DNA of 64,000 bases from Endocalyx cinctus (lineage: Eukaryota > Ascomycota > Sordariomycetes > Amphisphaeriales > Apiosporaceae), in NCBI GenBank assembly GCA_001600455.1, contig BCKC01000007.1, forward strand, positions 1,800,019-1,864,018, read 5' to 3'. The translations under genes and the position numbers were made by a program. The notes beneath the pieces are model-generated. The model worked only from the letters and a program-made list of their open reading frames with translations, searched no databases and had not been told where the DNA came from. This document shows positions 55,258 to 64,000 of the stretch, one piece after another. The stretch's first letter is position 1. The number at the start of each line of letters is the position of its first letter.

Positions 55258-56850
55258 GTCGTCGACTTATTTTTTCTCTTTTTTATTTTTATGATCAACA
55301 CAGATTATTATCTCAATGGGAAAAAGAAACAAAGTCGCGATCAACGCTAACCAAGGTTCCTGAGGAATTTATTAAAGTAAATGGGTATAACAATACGAAA
55401 TATCAGTAACAATTAAGAAATACTGAAAGAAAAAAAATGATGATAAGAGAGAATAGAAAAAGACAGGACCGGCCCTAGAAAAGACGGAGTGACATTGGAG
55501 TTATAATAAATCCCAATACCATTTCCATTTCAGACTGCAGAACCGAAATTCTGCAACCGGTCCAGTACAGAAAAAAAAAGAGTGACACGAGATTAGACGA
55601 CCGCCTATTCGTTGGCGGGTCGTGAAGAAAAGTAAAGTGAACATCCCGCAAGCGCCCTTGTGTACCGGTGCCTGCATCGTCGACGGCGGCAAGAAAGTTG
55701 TGGTTATTATTAGTATTAATATCTCAGATCTGGTTGGTCGGGTTATGCGGTTCACTGGATTTTGGTTGGCCAGTGAGGTGATTCAGCACTTCTAGACCAG
55801 CGGGGCACCCGCATATCAACAGGGGTCCTCGGCGGCTGGCTTGGCAGACTTTGAGGTTTGTCCTATGAACATTCATTTCTCCAATTCTTACCGGTAGCAA
55901 TATGATAGAGGTAAGCTTGGAGTTTACAGAAGCATCTGGACAAATCCCTTGTAGATTTCAAGTCAGAGGTGAGAGTGGGGTAGTGGCAGAAATTTTTAAA
56001 GCACAGTATTAAACCTGTCCGACTGGGAGAGATTCATGCAAAAAGCAAAAATGAAGAAAAAAAGAAAGAAAAAAGAAAATCGACCGCTAGAGGAATCGAA
56101 CCCCTACGCCCGTGAGGTGAAATTCTGATACCCCTGGACACTACCAATCCAGCCATTGTGGTAATATTTAACATAAAAGTTTTAACTCAAAATAGAGTAT
56201 ATATATATGTACATAATCTCCGTCGCCGTAAGCAAAAGCTGACTGACTAGGTTAGGATGAAGACCGTCAGCGACGATAAGCAGCTGCTGCCTATTTAAGT
56301 ACACTAGGTAGAGAGAAAAAAAAAAAAAGCTCCCTGCTAAATCCACTAATGTCGGGTACATCGCTGTCCAGTTACTCGCTTAACGAGAAATTGTTGCCGC
56401 AATGTATGTCTTCGCAGCCAACTTCAACTTTGCTTTTTAAGATATACTTTCGATGTGACTCGCATGGTATTTTCGCTCATGTTCATGTTCATGTTATTCC
56501 ACTCGAAAGAAAATAAAAGAGAAGGAAGAAAACAAGCTTGAGCATCTTATCGCATCATGCTCTTGAAACGGTGTGGGAAGTAACTTAGATAGCATGGGGA
56601 CTGTACAGCAGCAAGAATACAATCTTTAGTGGGAGGAATTAGGTACTAACCAGACAACTACACTGGTCTAAGATCTATGAACGTCAAACATAGCAGCATA
56701 GAAGGCAACCTTGGAAATCAATCACTCCAACATATTAGCTAGCTAATTGTATAGAGAACGGTATATACTATGTATATGTGCAAGTTATAGGCATGATAAT
56801 TATTCATTAACAATATATATATCAATTCAATCTCTCATTACATGATTTTC
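55258..56850. other. Intergenic with tRNA-like sequence
   Basis: 1.6 kb. The minus-strand frame 55501-55755 has no domain. The tRNA-like patch at 56082-56163 is listed separately. A12 near 56318, TGTTCA triplets near 56480. Confidence 0.5.
56082..56163 (-). other. tRNA-like sequence with B box and Pol III terminator
   Basis: Reading leftward: ATGGCTGGATTGGTAG is D-arm-like. GGGGTTCGATTCCTC is a perfect T-arm/B box. AGCGGTCG would be the 3' acceptor strand. ATTTT then TTTTTT follow immediately as a terminator. The 5' end (TACCACA) pairs poorly with the acceptor strand and no standard anticodon arm folds. It is either a decayed tRNA or one with an intron I cannot place. Confidence 0.35.
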
Positions 56851-57960
56851 TTAGAAGCCATTCAGCACGTCTTGTACTGCGATCGCATCGCCAAGAGAGA
56901 CATAGTCCAGCTGCGTAGGAAGAAAATTAGCAAAATTAGAATTCATATACTCTAGGCGATATGGAGTAAATGAATGAATGAAATTGAGAAAAAAAAAAAA
57001 AAAAAAAAAAACTCACCAAGACCACGTTAGGATTACGTCCAAAGTTGCTCATGCAGATATTCGACTGTTCCGTGACGGACTCGACCGAGTTCGTGCTGCT
57101 GGCGCTGATAAGATTCGGGATCATCACGCCGGGCAGGATCTCGAAGTTCAAGTTGTGGTTCACGAGCACCATGCGACCGTCGGCCGATACCCCCGATGGC
57201 CTGTCGATGTTGCATTGCGAAGTCAAGATGTCGTCGGTCGGGTCGAAGGGAGTCTCGATGTAGAAGGCGAACTCGTCCAGGATGAAAGGTACCTTGGACG
57301 TGTCCATGTCGAAATCTGCCATCTTCTCATCAGTATACATAATAATATATAACAGGTAATGCCCACCAATAACTTTTTATCTTCTATGGGTGGTATGTTT
57401 GGGGGAAAAATCCAGATTGATGGATATGCTTCTATGCTTCATCACTTACCCATCCAAACCACCACTCTCTTCCCACTCGAAATCATATCCCCCAAAGTCG
57501 GCCAAGTATCCAGCGTATACTGCGCCGTCGGGGTATGGACATTATCGACCAACCCCGTCGACGTGAAAGCGTCCCCAAACTTGGTAATATCGAGACCATC
57601 CGGGTTCGTGATCAGCAGCGAGAGGACCTCGTTCGGGTTCGCGTCGACCCAGGTCTTGATCTCGCCCAGGTAATCGGCCAGCGACCCGGCGTCGGCGAGC
57701 GCGCACGAGGTATGGCACATCTGGACGCCGCCGTCCTTCTCCTGCGTCTGCGCCTGCAGGAACCGGATCCCCTGGTCCAGCTGCTCCGTCACCGACGTCA
57801 GCTGGTTGTCGGCCGGCCCGATCCCGACGAAGGGCGAGTTGTGCGCCCCGACGAAGGTCACCTTGCTGTAGGCGCGGTCGCACAGCTCGGCGTGCCCGTT
57901 GCAGTCGACGGCGTACGCGCCGGCCGCTAGGGCGAGCGTCGGGAAGAGGATGTTGCGCAT
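56851..57960 (-). CDS. Secreted PLC-like phosphodiesterase (PI-PLC X-type TIM barrel)
   Basis: Exons 57960-57450, 57315-57017 and 56910-56851; 289 aa, phases consistent. The intron after exon 2 opens with a poly-T tract just past GTGAGT. Signal peptide MRNILFPTLALAAGAYA, then VDCNGHAELCDR, and the catalytic-histidine strand KVTFVGAHNSPFVG, as in PI-PLC X-like proteins. LTSVTEQLDQGIRFLQAQTQ, MCHTSCALADAG, WVDANPNEVLSLLITNPDG, RVVVWM and PFILDEFAFYIETP follow barrel strands of the family. The end, VLLDYVSLGDAIAVQDVLNGF, matches the usual final helix. Family members act on phosphoinositide- or phosphodiester-type substrates; the fungal secreted group is largely uncharacterised. The 5' exon is distinctly GC-rich. 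I start at 57960 because the signal peptide begins there. Confidence 0.88.
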
Positions 57961-59612
57961 CGTGATCGGGTGGCGGGAAAGAAAAAAAAAAAAAGAACAA
58001 GAAGTTGAGTCGAGGATTAGAGCGAACGAGAGACGAGATGATATGTTTTGATTATTACAATTATTTATTTTTACACGAGGTCTAGTCCTCACCGAAGCAA
58101 AAAAGAATGGCCAGAATAATAATCCTTACTAAAAGAAAGAAAAGAAGAAAAAAAACATATCCAACCTCTAGAGGCGAATTCATCGGCGGGGATGGTTACA
58201 TTTAAATATCGATGGCGAAGTCGTCGCATGAATAAAAGCTATGGGTCGGTGCATGATTGACAGGGACATTGCCCAGTTGATGGGGGGCTAGGGGGGGTCA
58301 CCACACCCATGTCGACGCCTCGAACAGCAGCAACGGCTAACCCCCCCTGTCACCGACGACTTTTTATCACACGGACGAATCAGATGTCTCGCACGTATGG
58401 TTGGCATTCCCCATTAGGGACATTAACACCTTCTTGATTAGCTACGAGGGACCGACGGAGAGAGAATCTGGGGTACGTACTCTAAACTTTTTTTTTTCAA
58501 ATGGCGCCTTATCATCGAGAAGATAGAAAAAGAAAGTCCGTCAAGATTCGGGCCGTCGCGCTATACTACTCTTGCATGCATGTACTACGTATTTGGATGC
58601 ATCCTTTCCCATCTGGATTCGGGCAGATAGACTGTTCAAGGAGCACAAATAATATCTCTGAGATGGCCCACGATACTGATGACTACCGAGGATAGGGTCT
58701 TGGACCCTAGACTTTTCCCTCTCTCTCCTTTCTTTCTTTTGTTGTGTCGGTTCTTTTTTTTTTTCTCTCGTACGACTTACCTTATTCTTGGTTCTGTCCT
58801 TGATTGCCAAGTGACATTGATCCAACCCAAGATCAAAACCCATGTATTTATTGACTGCACTAGTGTTTGCGTACTGACCTCTTTCTTACCTGGGAAATAG
58901 AAAGAAGTGACGCTAACTTATCGAGTACTCTATCATTACCTATCATTACGTATATATTATAAGAAAAAAAAAAAGAGAAGAAAAAAAAGGAAAAAAAGAA
59001 TACGCAAAGATAGAGATAGTATCCTCGCAATATATCATCCTCACACATAAATATAAGTCTTATTTACGCAGTTACGAGTCAGCTTGATATCAACTATCTA
59101 TGAACTTATGAAGTTATAGCGGATTAATAGTGGGGGATAAGGGGTTTTATCCACTGGTACTCAAAATAGTAGTCAGACGGCTCGAGTTGGGTTACGCTTC
59201 TCAATAAGATCTAGTGAAACAATATTCCAAATCAACCCGTTTCTTTTATATCCAAAAATACCACACATAATAATCATCATAGTCAAGAGGATAAAGTCTG
59301 GTAAAAATTCCCTGTCGAGGTTTGCAAGTCACCATATAATATAATTATCGCACACCTAAAGAAAATATCAGGAATTTACGGAGCTTGGTTTCTGCATCAA
59401 TTATCAAGCTATACTATCTTCTGTGCTTGGCGACCAAATACTACATACAAGAACAATGCCTGTTTGGCTTCATTTCATCAAATCTTACAAAGGGTTTTCA
59501 TTTCGAATTAACAAGATGAGAAGACCCAGAACCATAGAAACCGTTGACCATCCAGGAAAATACCGTGATACGATGCTTGTTATCCTTAAGAAGAAAGACA
59601 CATGTCTTTGCT
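57961..59612. other. Intergenic
   Basis: A13 at 57981-57993 in the leader of the phosphodiesterase gene. C/G-runs at 58281-58345. T9 runs near 58490 and 58754. Frames at 58501-58900 and 59423-59816 overlap others or the next gene antisense and are not called. Confidence 0.5.
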
Positions 59613-61360
59613 TTACTTCTTTGCAGCCCTTCTAGCCGCCCTTGCGCTTCGAGCCGTCACCTTCGTAGCACCCGAAGCCTCGGTATGAGCTCGGGCGGCG
59701 GCTTCAGCAGCCGCCTCCTCCTCCTCTCTTTGAACACGAATTCTCTCCGCTTTCCTACTCTCTTCAGCCATATTCTTGAGTTTCTCGGTCCATTGAGGAG
59801 CCTCTTGGACCAATAAGTTCCATCGCTTGAGTTTGCTAGGAGGCATAGATTCGGCAATCCTTCCTGCATCCATGACAAACTTGTTGATGTCCGAGACCTG
59901 CGGTTTCGTGTCCGGACTAAGGTGCTCAAATCGGAATTCGGCGTCGGCCATCGGCCTTCTCATAATTCCATGCCTCGTTGGTTCATTACGACCAATAAGC
60001 CTGTCAAAGTAGTTGTAGACCAATCGGAGGCCCAACTCGCTGCAAAGTTCGAAAAGATCGAAAACCTCGTCTGATTCGGAAATGATTTCTTCCTCCTTCT
60101 CGCGCCCTTTCCAAAAGAGCGCCCTAAACCATGGACACGGGGAAAAACGACACAAGATAGCGGGTCCATTCCAAGTGATGTCTCTAAGTCTAAGTGACTT
60201 TCCCAAGAGGTACTCGTCTGTCACAAGGCCCTCGTACGAATATTTCCGCATGCCTACTTGCACGGTGCCGACTTCAGACACAGACGCTTCTGTTCTTGCT
60301 TGCAAACGAGTCTTGACGGAGACTCTGTTGTCAGTAAGCGTCTGAGAAACTCTCACATTGCCGGGAAACTTGACATTAGCTGCGAGTATGGCTTTGCGAA
60401 GTTCAGTCTTTGATGGGCTGTTCACGGGGCCCGAGATCTGGTAATGAAGATTCAACGCCGTCATAAAATTTTCAACCGCAAGCGGAACGCCGTCAAAATG
60501 GCGAAGTGCGGGATCCAGAATTCTCGATTCGTCCGGCAGGTGGATTTCTGGAGCAGCGCGAGAGCCCACAAACAGCCTTATTTTGACTTCGCTGCCGAGT
60601 GAGACAGTGATGGTGAGCTGAGGGAAAATCCAGAGGGGTAAGCGGCTCATGGGTATCTGTTCAACCAAGTGGCGAAGCGTACGTATTTCACTCTCGACGG
60701 CTGCTTCGTAACGCATTTCGCTGTACACGTCTAAGGTACGAAGATTAGTGCAGTTTCGAAGAAGTGGCATGGTGTTTCTGATGATCTTTTTATCGCAGTC
60801 ACGCTGTTCGGTCCTAGGTAGTTCAGGGCCATAGACAAAGGGATCCCATGGTCTATTCGGGAGTATGGGATTCATGGCAAGATCAGCGGAAACATAACCC
60901 CCGATGCGAATATGCCGAATTTCCTGTCTTCGACGCGGGGTCAAGGCGGCGAGAAAATTCTGTAACTGGGATGGATCTTCAAATTCGAAAGTGTTGACTC
61001 GAAGAAGCACAGGGACTCTTAGCAGCTCACGATAAATGATTCGAGCAACTGTAGGAAATCCCATTTCGAGCTCTCTTCCATCGTCGACCCGAAACTTGTT
61101 TGATCCATAAGCGACCTGGATTGGGCATATCGTATGCCCATGGGCTAAAACATATTCATATATCATTAGGCGAATCTATATTCGCGATTAGTCATAGGAA
61201 CCTAATACTTATTAGAAAAGAATTTTGATATGATACATACATCAGTGGAGAGGATCCTGAAAAATGGTTGGTCAAGATTCTCCTTGAAGGCCTCCAGTGC
61301 CTTAGACTCATTGGGCACCTGGGGGACGCAAGTTTGTGATGGATCTGTCATATTTTCCAT
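59613..61360 (-). CDS. 2EXR/F-box-like protein with C-terminal coiled coil
   Basis: Exons 61360-61241 and 61175-59613 with a 65-nt intron in phase 0; 560 aa. The join gives FFRILSTDIRLMIYEYVLAHGH, the L-P-x-E-I-R-x-x-I-Y motif that opens the fungal 2EXR/F-box-like domain. Downstream features are FPTVARIIYRELLRVPVLL, TPRRRQEIRHIRI and a long region of alternating strands and helices without a named domain. The last ~60 residues are a highly charged coiled coil (RKAERIRVQREEEEAAAEA) ending in a basic ARRAAKK. Such proteins are abundant in filamentous fungi and are presumed protein-protein interaction or ubiquitin-ligase adaptors; the specific role is unknown. The body is well conserved in coding style, so it appears intact. 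Confidence 0.82.
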
Positions 61361-61436
61361 TCTAAAACAGAAAGGAAAGAGATATAAGTTAGTTATTGTT
61401 TTAAAAGAAGAGGCAAAAGAACAATATTGTTATTTT

Positions 61437-61475
<39 letters not shown>

Positions 61476-64000
61476 AAAAAAAAAAAAGAAAAGAAAAGAA
61501 AGAAATTGTGAAGGAAATTTATCAATTATGGGGGATTAAATACAACGTCGGAGACAGAATAAATATTCCCCAAGGAGTCGAATATGATAATATGTTTAGA
61601 GGGATAGAGTCATCTAACAACTTACTTGAACAATGTAGAATTTGACTATTGTGATAAAATGCTAGATAATGAAGGAGCTTCAAATCAGGAAAACTTGATA
61701 TGAAAATTAATTATCAACTCGACGTGAAGTCAAATAGAGATAATTATGTTCGACGCGCAGTGAAAGAGTGATAGAGAGGCGGCGTAACAAAGAAGAAGAG
61801 TGTGTTTGTTCGTTTAGATTGAATATAGAAAAGAAATATTAATAAAGATGATTCCTGAATTCCCTATTTGACGGAAATCGGAAAACAAGAATCAACCAAC
61901 GAAGATAACGGATGACACGAAAGACAAAAAGTTAACGATCGCGTTTTTCCTTTCGTGGGTATCGTGATTGTTATCTTTGGTTGTGATTGTGTTTGTGTGC
62001 ATTGATATATTATATCGATGTGAGAATGTGAGAACGTGAAAGAGAAGAGAAAAGAGAGGAAAGGAAGTTCTCCCAGATATTTTTATATTTCTTAAGCATG
62101 TAGAGAAGAGAGGGGGAACAAAAACAATCAGTAAACTATTGAATGATGGGATATGATTGAATTGCAAGTATGTTACCTTAGGTAGGTAGGTAAACAAGTA
62201 AATAAATACCTATAGGTACTCGTGTACTTTCTGTATATTCTTTTATTTTATTTTATCGATTTTATCGATTTTATTTTTTATTTTTATTTTTTTTCCGTAC
62301 ATCAAACCATTTAATATTTGAGGAAAGAACGTCGGTACGTACATTTATTTACCTTAACTTATCGCACTTACCGTCGTAATCAGCCTCGTGTAATTGTTAT
62401 TAACAGTTGCTAGGAATCTTCGCATCTACACATTTATTTATTATCTTGTGATTTTATTTAATTTGTTTGCGTATACATTATTGCCTACAAGAAATCCTTA
62501 TTTGACTCACCCATACGACTACTAAGATGAAATATTTCATAACCAGCAATAGTAGAGACTAGAATAGAGAGATTTGGAGGTGGAAAAATAAAGACGAATT
62601 CCAACACATAATTACTTAATTACTATATGTTTCATTGATCTATATAAACCCATCTAAGTTATGGGCAGTGGGGCGTATCATAGGTACACTTTACTATTCC
62701 TATCTGTAGCTAATACTTGAAGTAAATCGGACGATGATAATAAAATTTATGATTGGGTATTAAATGGGCTTTTGGAAGCAGCGAAAAATGGTAGACCGTT
62801 TATGGAAGACAAAAAGAAAGAGAAATAATATGTAGAACGCACGTGTGATATTCATATTGATCTACAAGTTCATTTACCTACATCTTGATATTTCAGTATC
62901 GTATAACATTTCTAAAAACCTAACTTTAATATCCATCAATCCAAGAGGGGAAGATAGTAATATATCCAATGACCAAGCCATCTTCGATAGTTCATATCGT
63001 CCCCGTCGCTATCTCGGTAATGTCGCAACTCTTTAACCTGATATTCTGCTCCTATTTTGGGACATTGACTCATATCTAACTAGTCCAAATACTCTCCAAC
63101 AGATAATTTACCAGTAGCCGAACACTATAAACTTCCCAACTTCTCTCGGGCTTTGGCATGGCGAAGAGGTCGGTCATCATGCCGATTATTATATTCCTAA
63201 ACTCTGTTTTTATTCTCCCCTCCGAAAATACTCGAAACTCCACCGGTTAAATAGTATGCTATCCACGGAAAGGATGCCTATCATTGTCGAAATCGAAAAC
63301 AGAGAAGAGAAAGAGACGCACGGTTGAAAGAAAGGGGGTGCTGGGAGTTGCATAAAAAGGAAGAGTAGAAATCATACCAAGATATCGAGAAGTCGACCAA
63401 AGTAGCCGCAACGCTGTATCCGCATCGCCTTTGTAAATCGTATCTGATACATCCCGGAAATTACCGCCGAATTTCCCTGCTGAAACTACGTCGTTGAAGA
63501 ATTTTCCTGGCACTCACACGTAACACGCAGGATTACGGTTTTTGAACGGTCCAACAGTAGAAGAATTGTTGTATGGGTGGAAAAAGGAGGGAAGGAAAAG
63601 GGGGGCTACACGCACAAGGCTCTATAATCACTCCCGAGACTTGCCCTCTCGGTCATGACGACTATCTCTACTTTGAAGCGGCGAAAGCTGTGGACGAGGC
63701 CGCCTGACATGAGGGCAGTCGGGCCATCAGACTTGAGTATGAACTTTTCACTTGCTAGGGTTATTATTTCAACCCCTCTCTTCGAGTACGGTGATATGCT
63801 TCGAATAATTATATTTTGGATAAAGAGGTAGGGGTAATATCACTGCTGGGCACCTGGAATATGGATCAACGATGGCTGAGAGCAAAAAAAAGGCTTGCTT
63901 GATTTCATCCATTCTATGTCAATGAGACCGTACGTAAAAGGCTTCTCCCTCGCTGGTAGCTACGGTCACTATAACTTTTTGTTGATCAAACCATCTGATT
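61361..64000. other. Gene-free right end
   Basis: 2.6 kb. (TA)n at 61441-61472, T/A-rich tract 62240-62290, AGGTAGGTAGGTAAAC at 62181-62196. The minus-strand frame 63259-63513 (KFGGNFRDVSDTIYKGDADT before a GTATGA donor-like site) has protein-like sequence and might be an exon of a gene continuing outside what I can join; it lacks an ATG and is not called. Others show nothing. Confidence 0.45.
61441..61472. repeat. (TA)16 microsatellite
   Basis: Uninterrupted TA dinucleotides just upstream of the 2EXR gene start, followed by an A/G-rich tract. Confidence 0.95.

Noticed and set aside
57535..58000. Frames of 131-152 codons overlapping the phosphodiesterase exon
   Set aside because: Arg/Gly/Ala-rich shadows of a GC-rich coding exon.
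63259..63513. Minus-strand frame beginning KFFNDVVSAGKFGGNF
   Set aside because: Protein-like for ~45 residues and ends near a donor-like GTATGA, but no ATG and no second exon could be found.

Overview
The window is nuclear DNA of a filamentous ascomycete (Pezizomycotina). The genes have short 50-140 nt GT-AG introns with CTRAC/CTAAC-like branch points. The gene families are typical of these fungi: Zn2Cys6 and fungal-specific regulators, an ascomycete laccase ending in DSGL, an AflR-like regulator, PTH11-type rhodopsin proteins and a DOMON-cytochrome b561. Intergenic DNA is AT-rich, with many homopolymers and microsatellites. A Sordariomycete, perhaps Xylariales-like, would fit, but that is an inference from gene content.

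Layout. 0-6 kb: a frame-broken small secreted protein, a two-span membrane protein, a 3' fragment of a DMATS-type prenyltransferase and a fungal-specific regulator. 6.9-12 kb: a short-chain dehydrogenase and a DHA1-type MFS exporter. 16-18 kb: a secreted Thr-rich protein and a cryptic small membrane protein. 20.6-23.9 kb: a laccase lacking one type-1 copper histidine, then a C-terminal shred of a berberine-bridge-type FAD oxidase beside a 19-bp minisatellite that holds an assembly gap. 24.4-27.7 kb: two tandem paralogous NAD(P)-dependent reductases. 29.9-36 kb: a zinc-ribbon/KER protein, an enoyl-CoA hydratase-like gene, a glutathione S-transferase and a 5'-truncated rhodopsin-domain gene. 36.9-43.8 kb: a saccharopine dehydrogenase-like enzyme, an EthD protein, a broken AflR-like regulator and a DUF1772 (anthrone-oxygenase-like) membrane protein. 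44.8-51.3 kb: an intact Zn2Cys6 regulator, a divergent SDR and a Ser/Thr/Pro-rich hypothetical. 53.5-61.4 kb: DOMON-b561, a secreted PLC-like phosphodiesterase and a 2EXR/F-box-like protein. The last 2.6 kb show no supportable gene.

How it fits together. The region looks like accessory, secondary-metabolism-flavoured DNA. Regulator, EthD, DUF1772, GST, laccase, MFS exporter, reductases and prenyltransferase resemble parts of an aromatic polyketide (anthraquinone/xanthone-type) pathway, but no polyketide synthase is present. Several members are truncated, frameshifted or active-site-altered, so the best reading is a dismantled or scattered cluster rather than a working one. Exon models were built by hand from splice motifs and reading-frame continuity. 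Family names come from recognised motifs, not from database searches.
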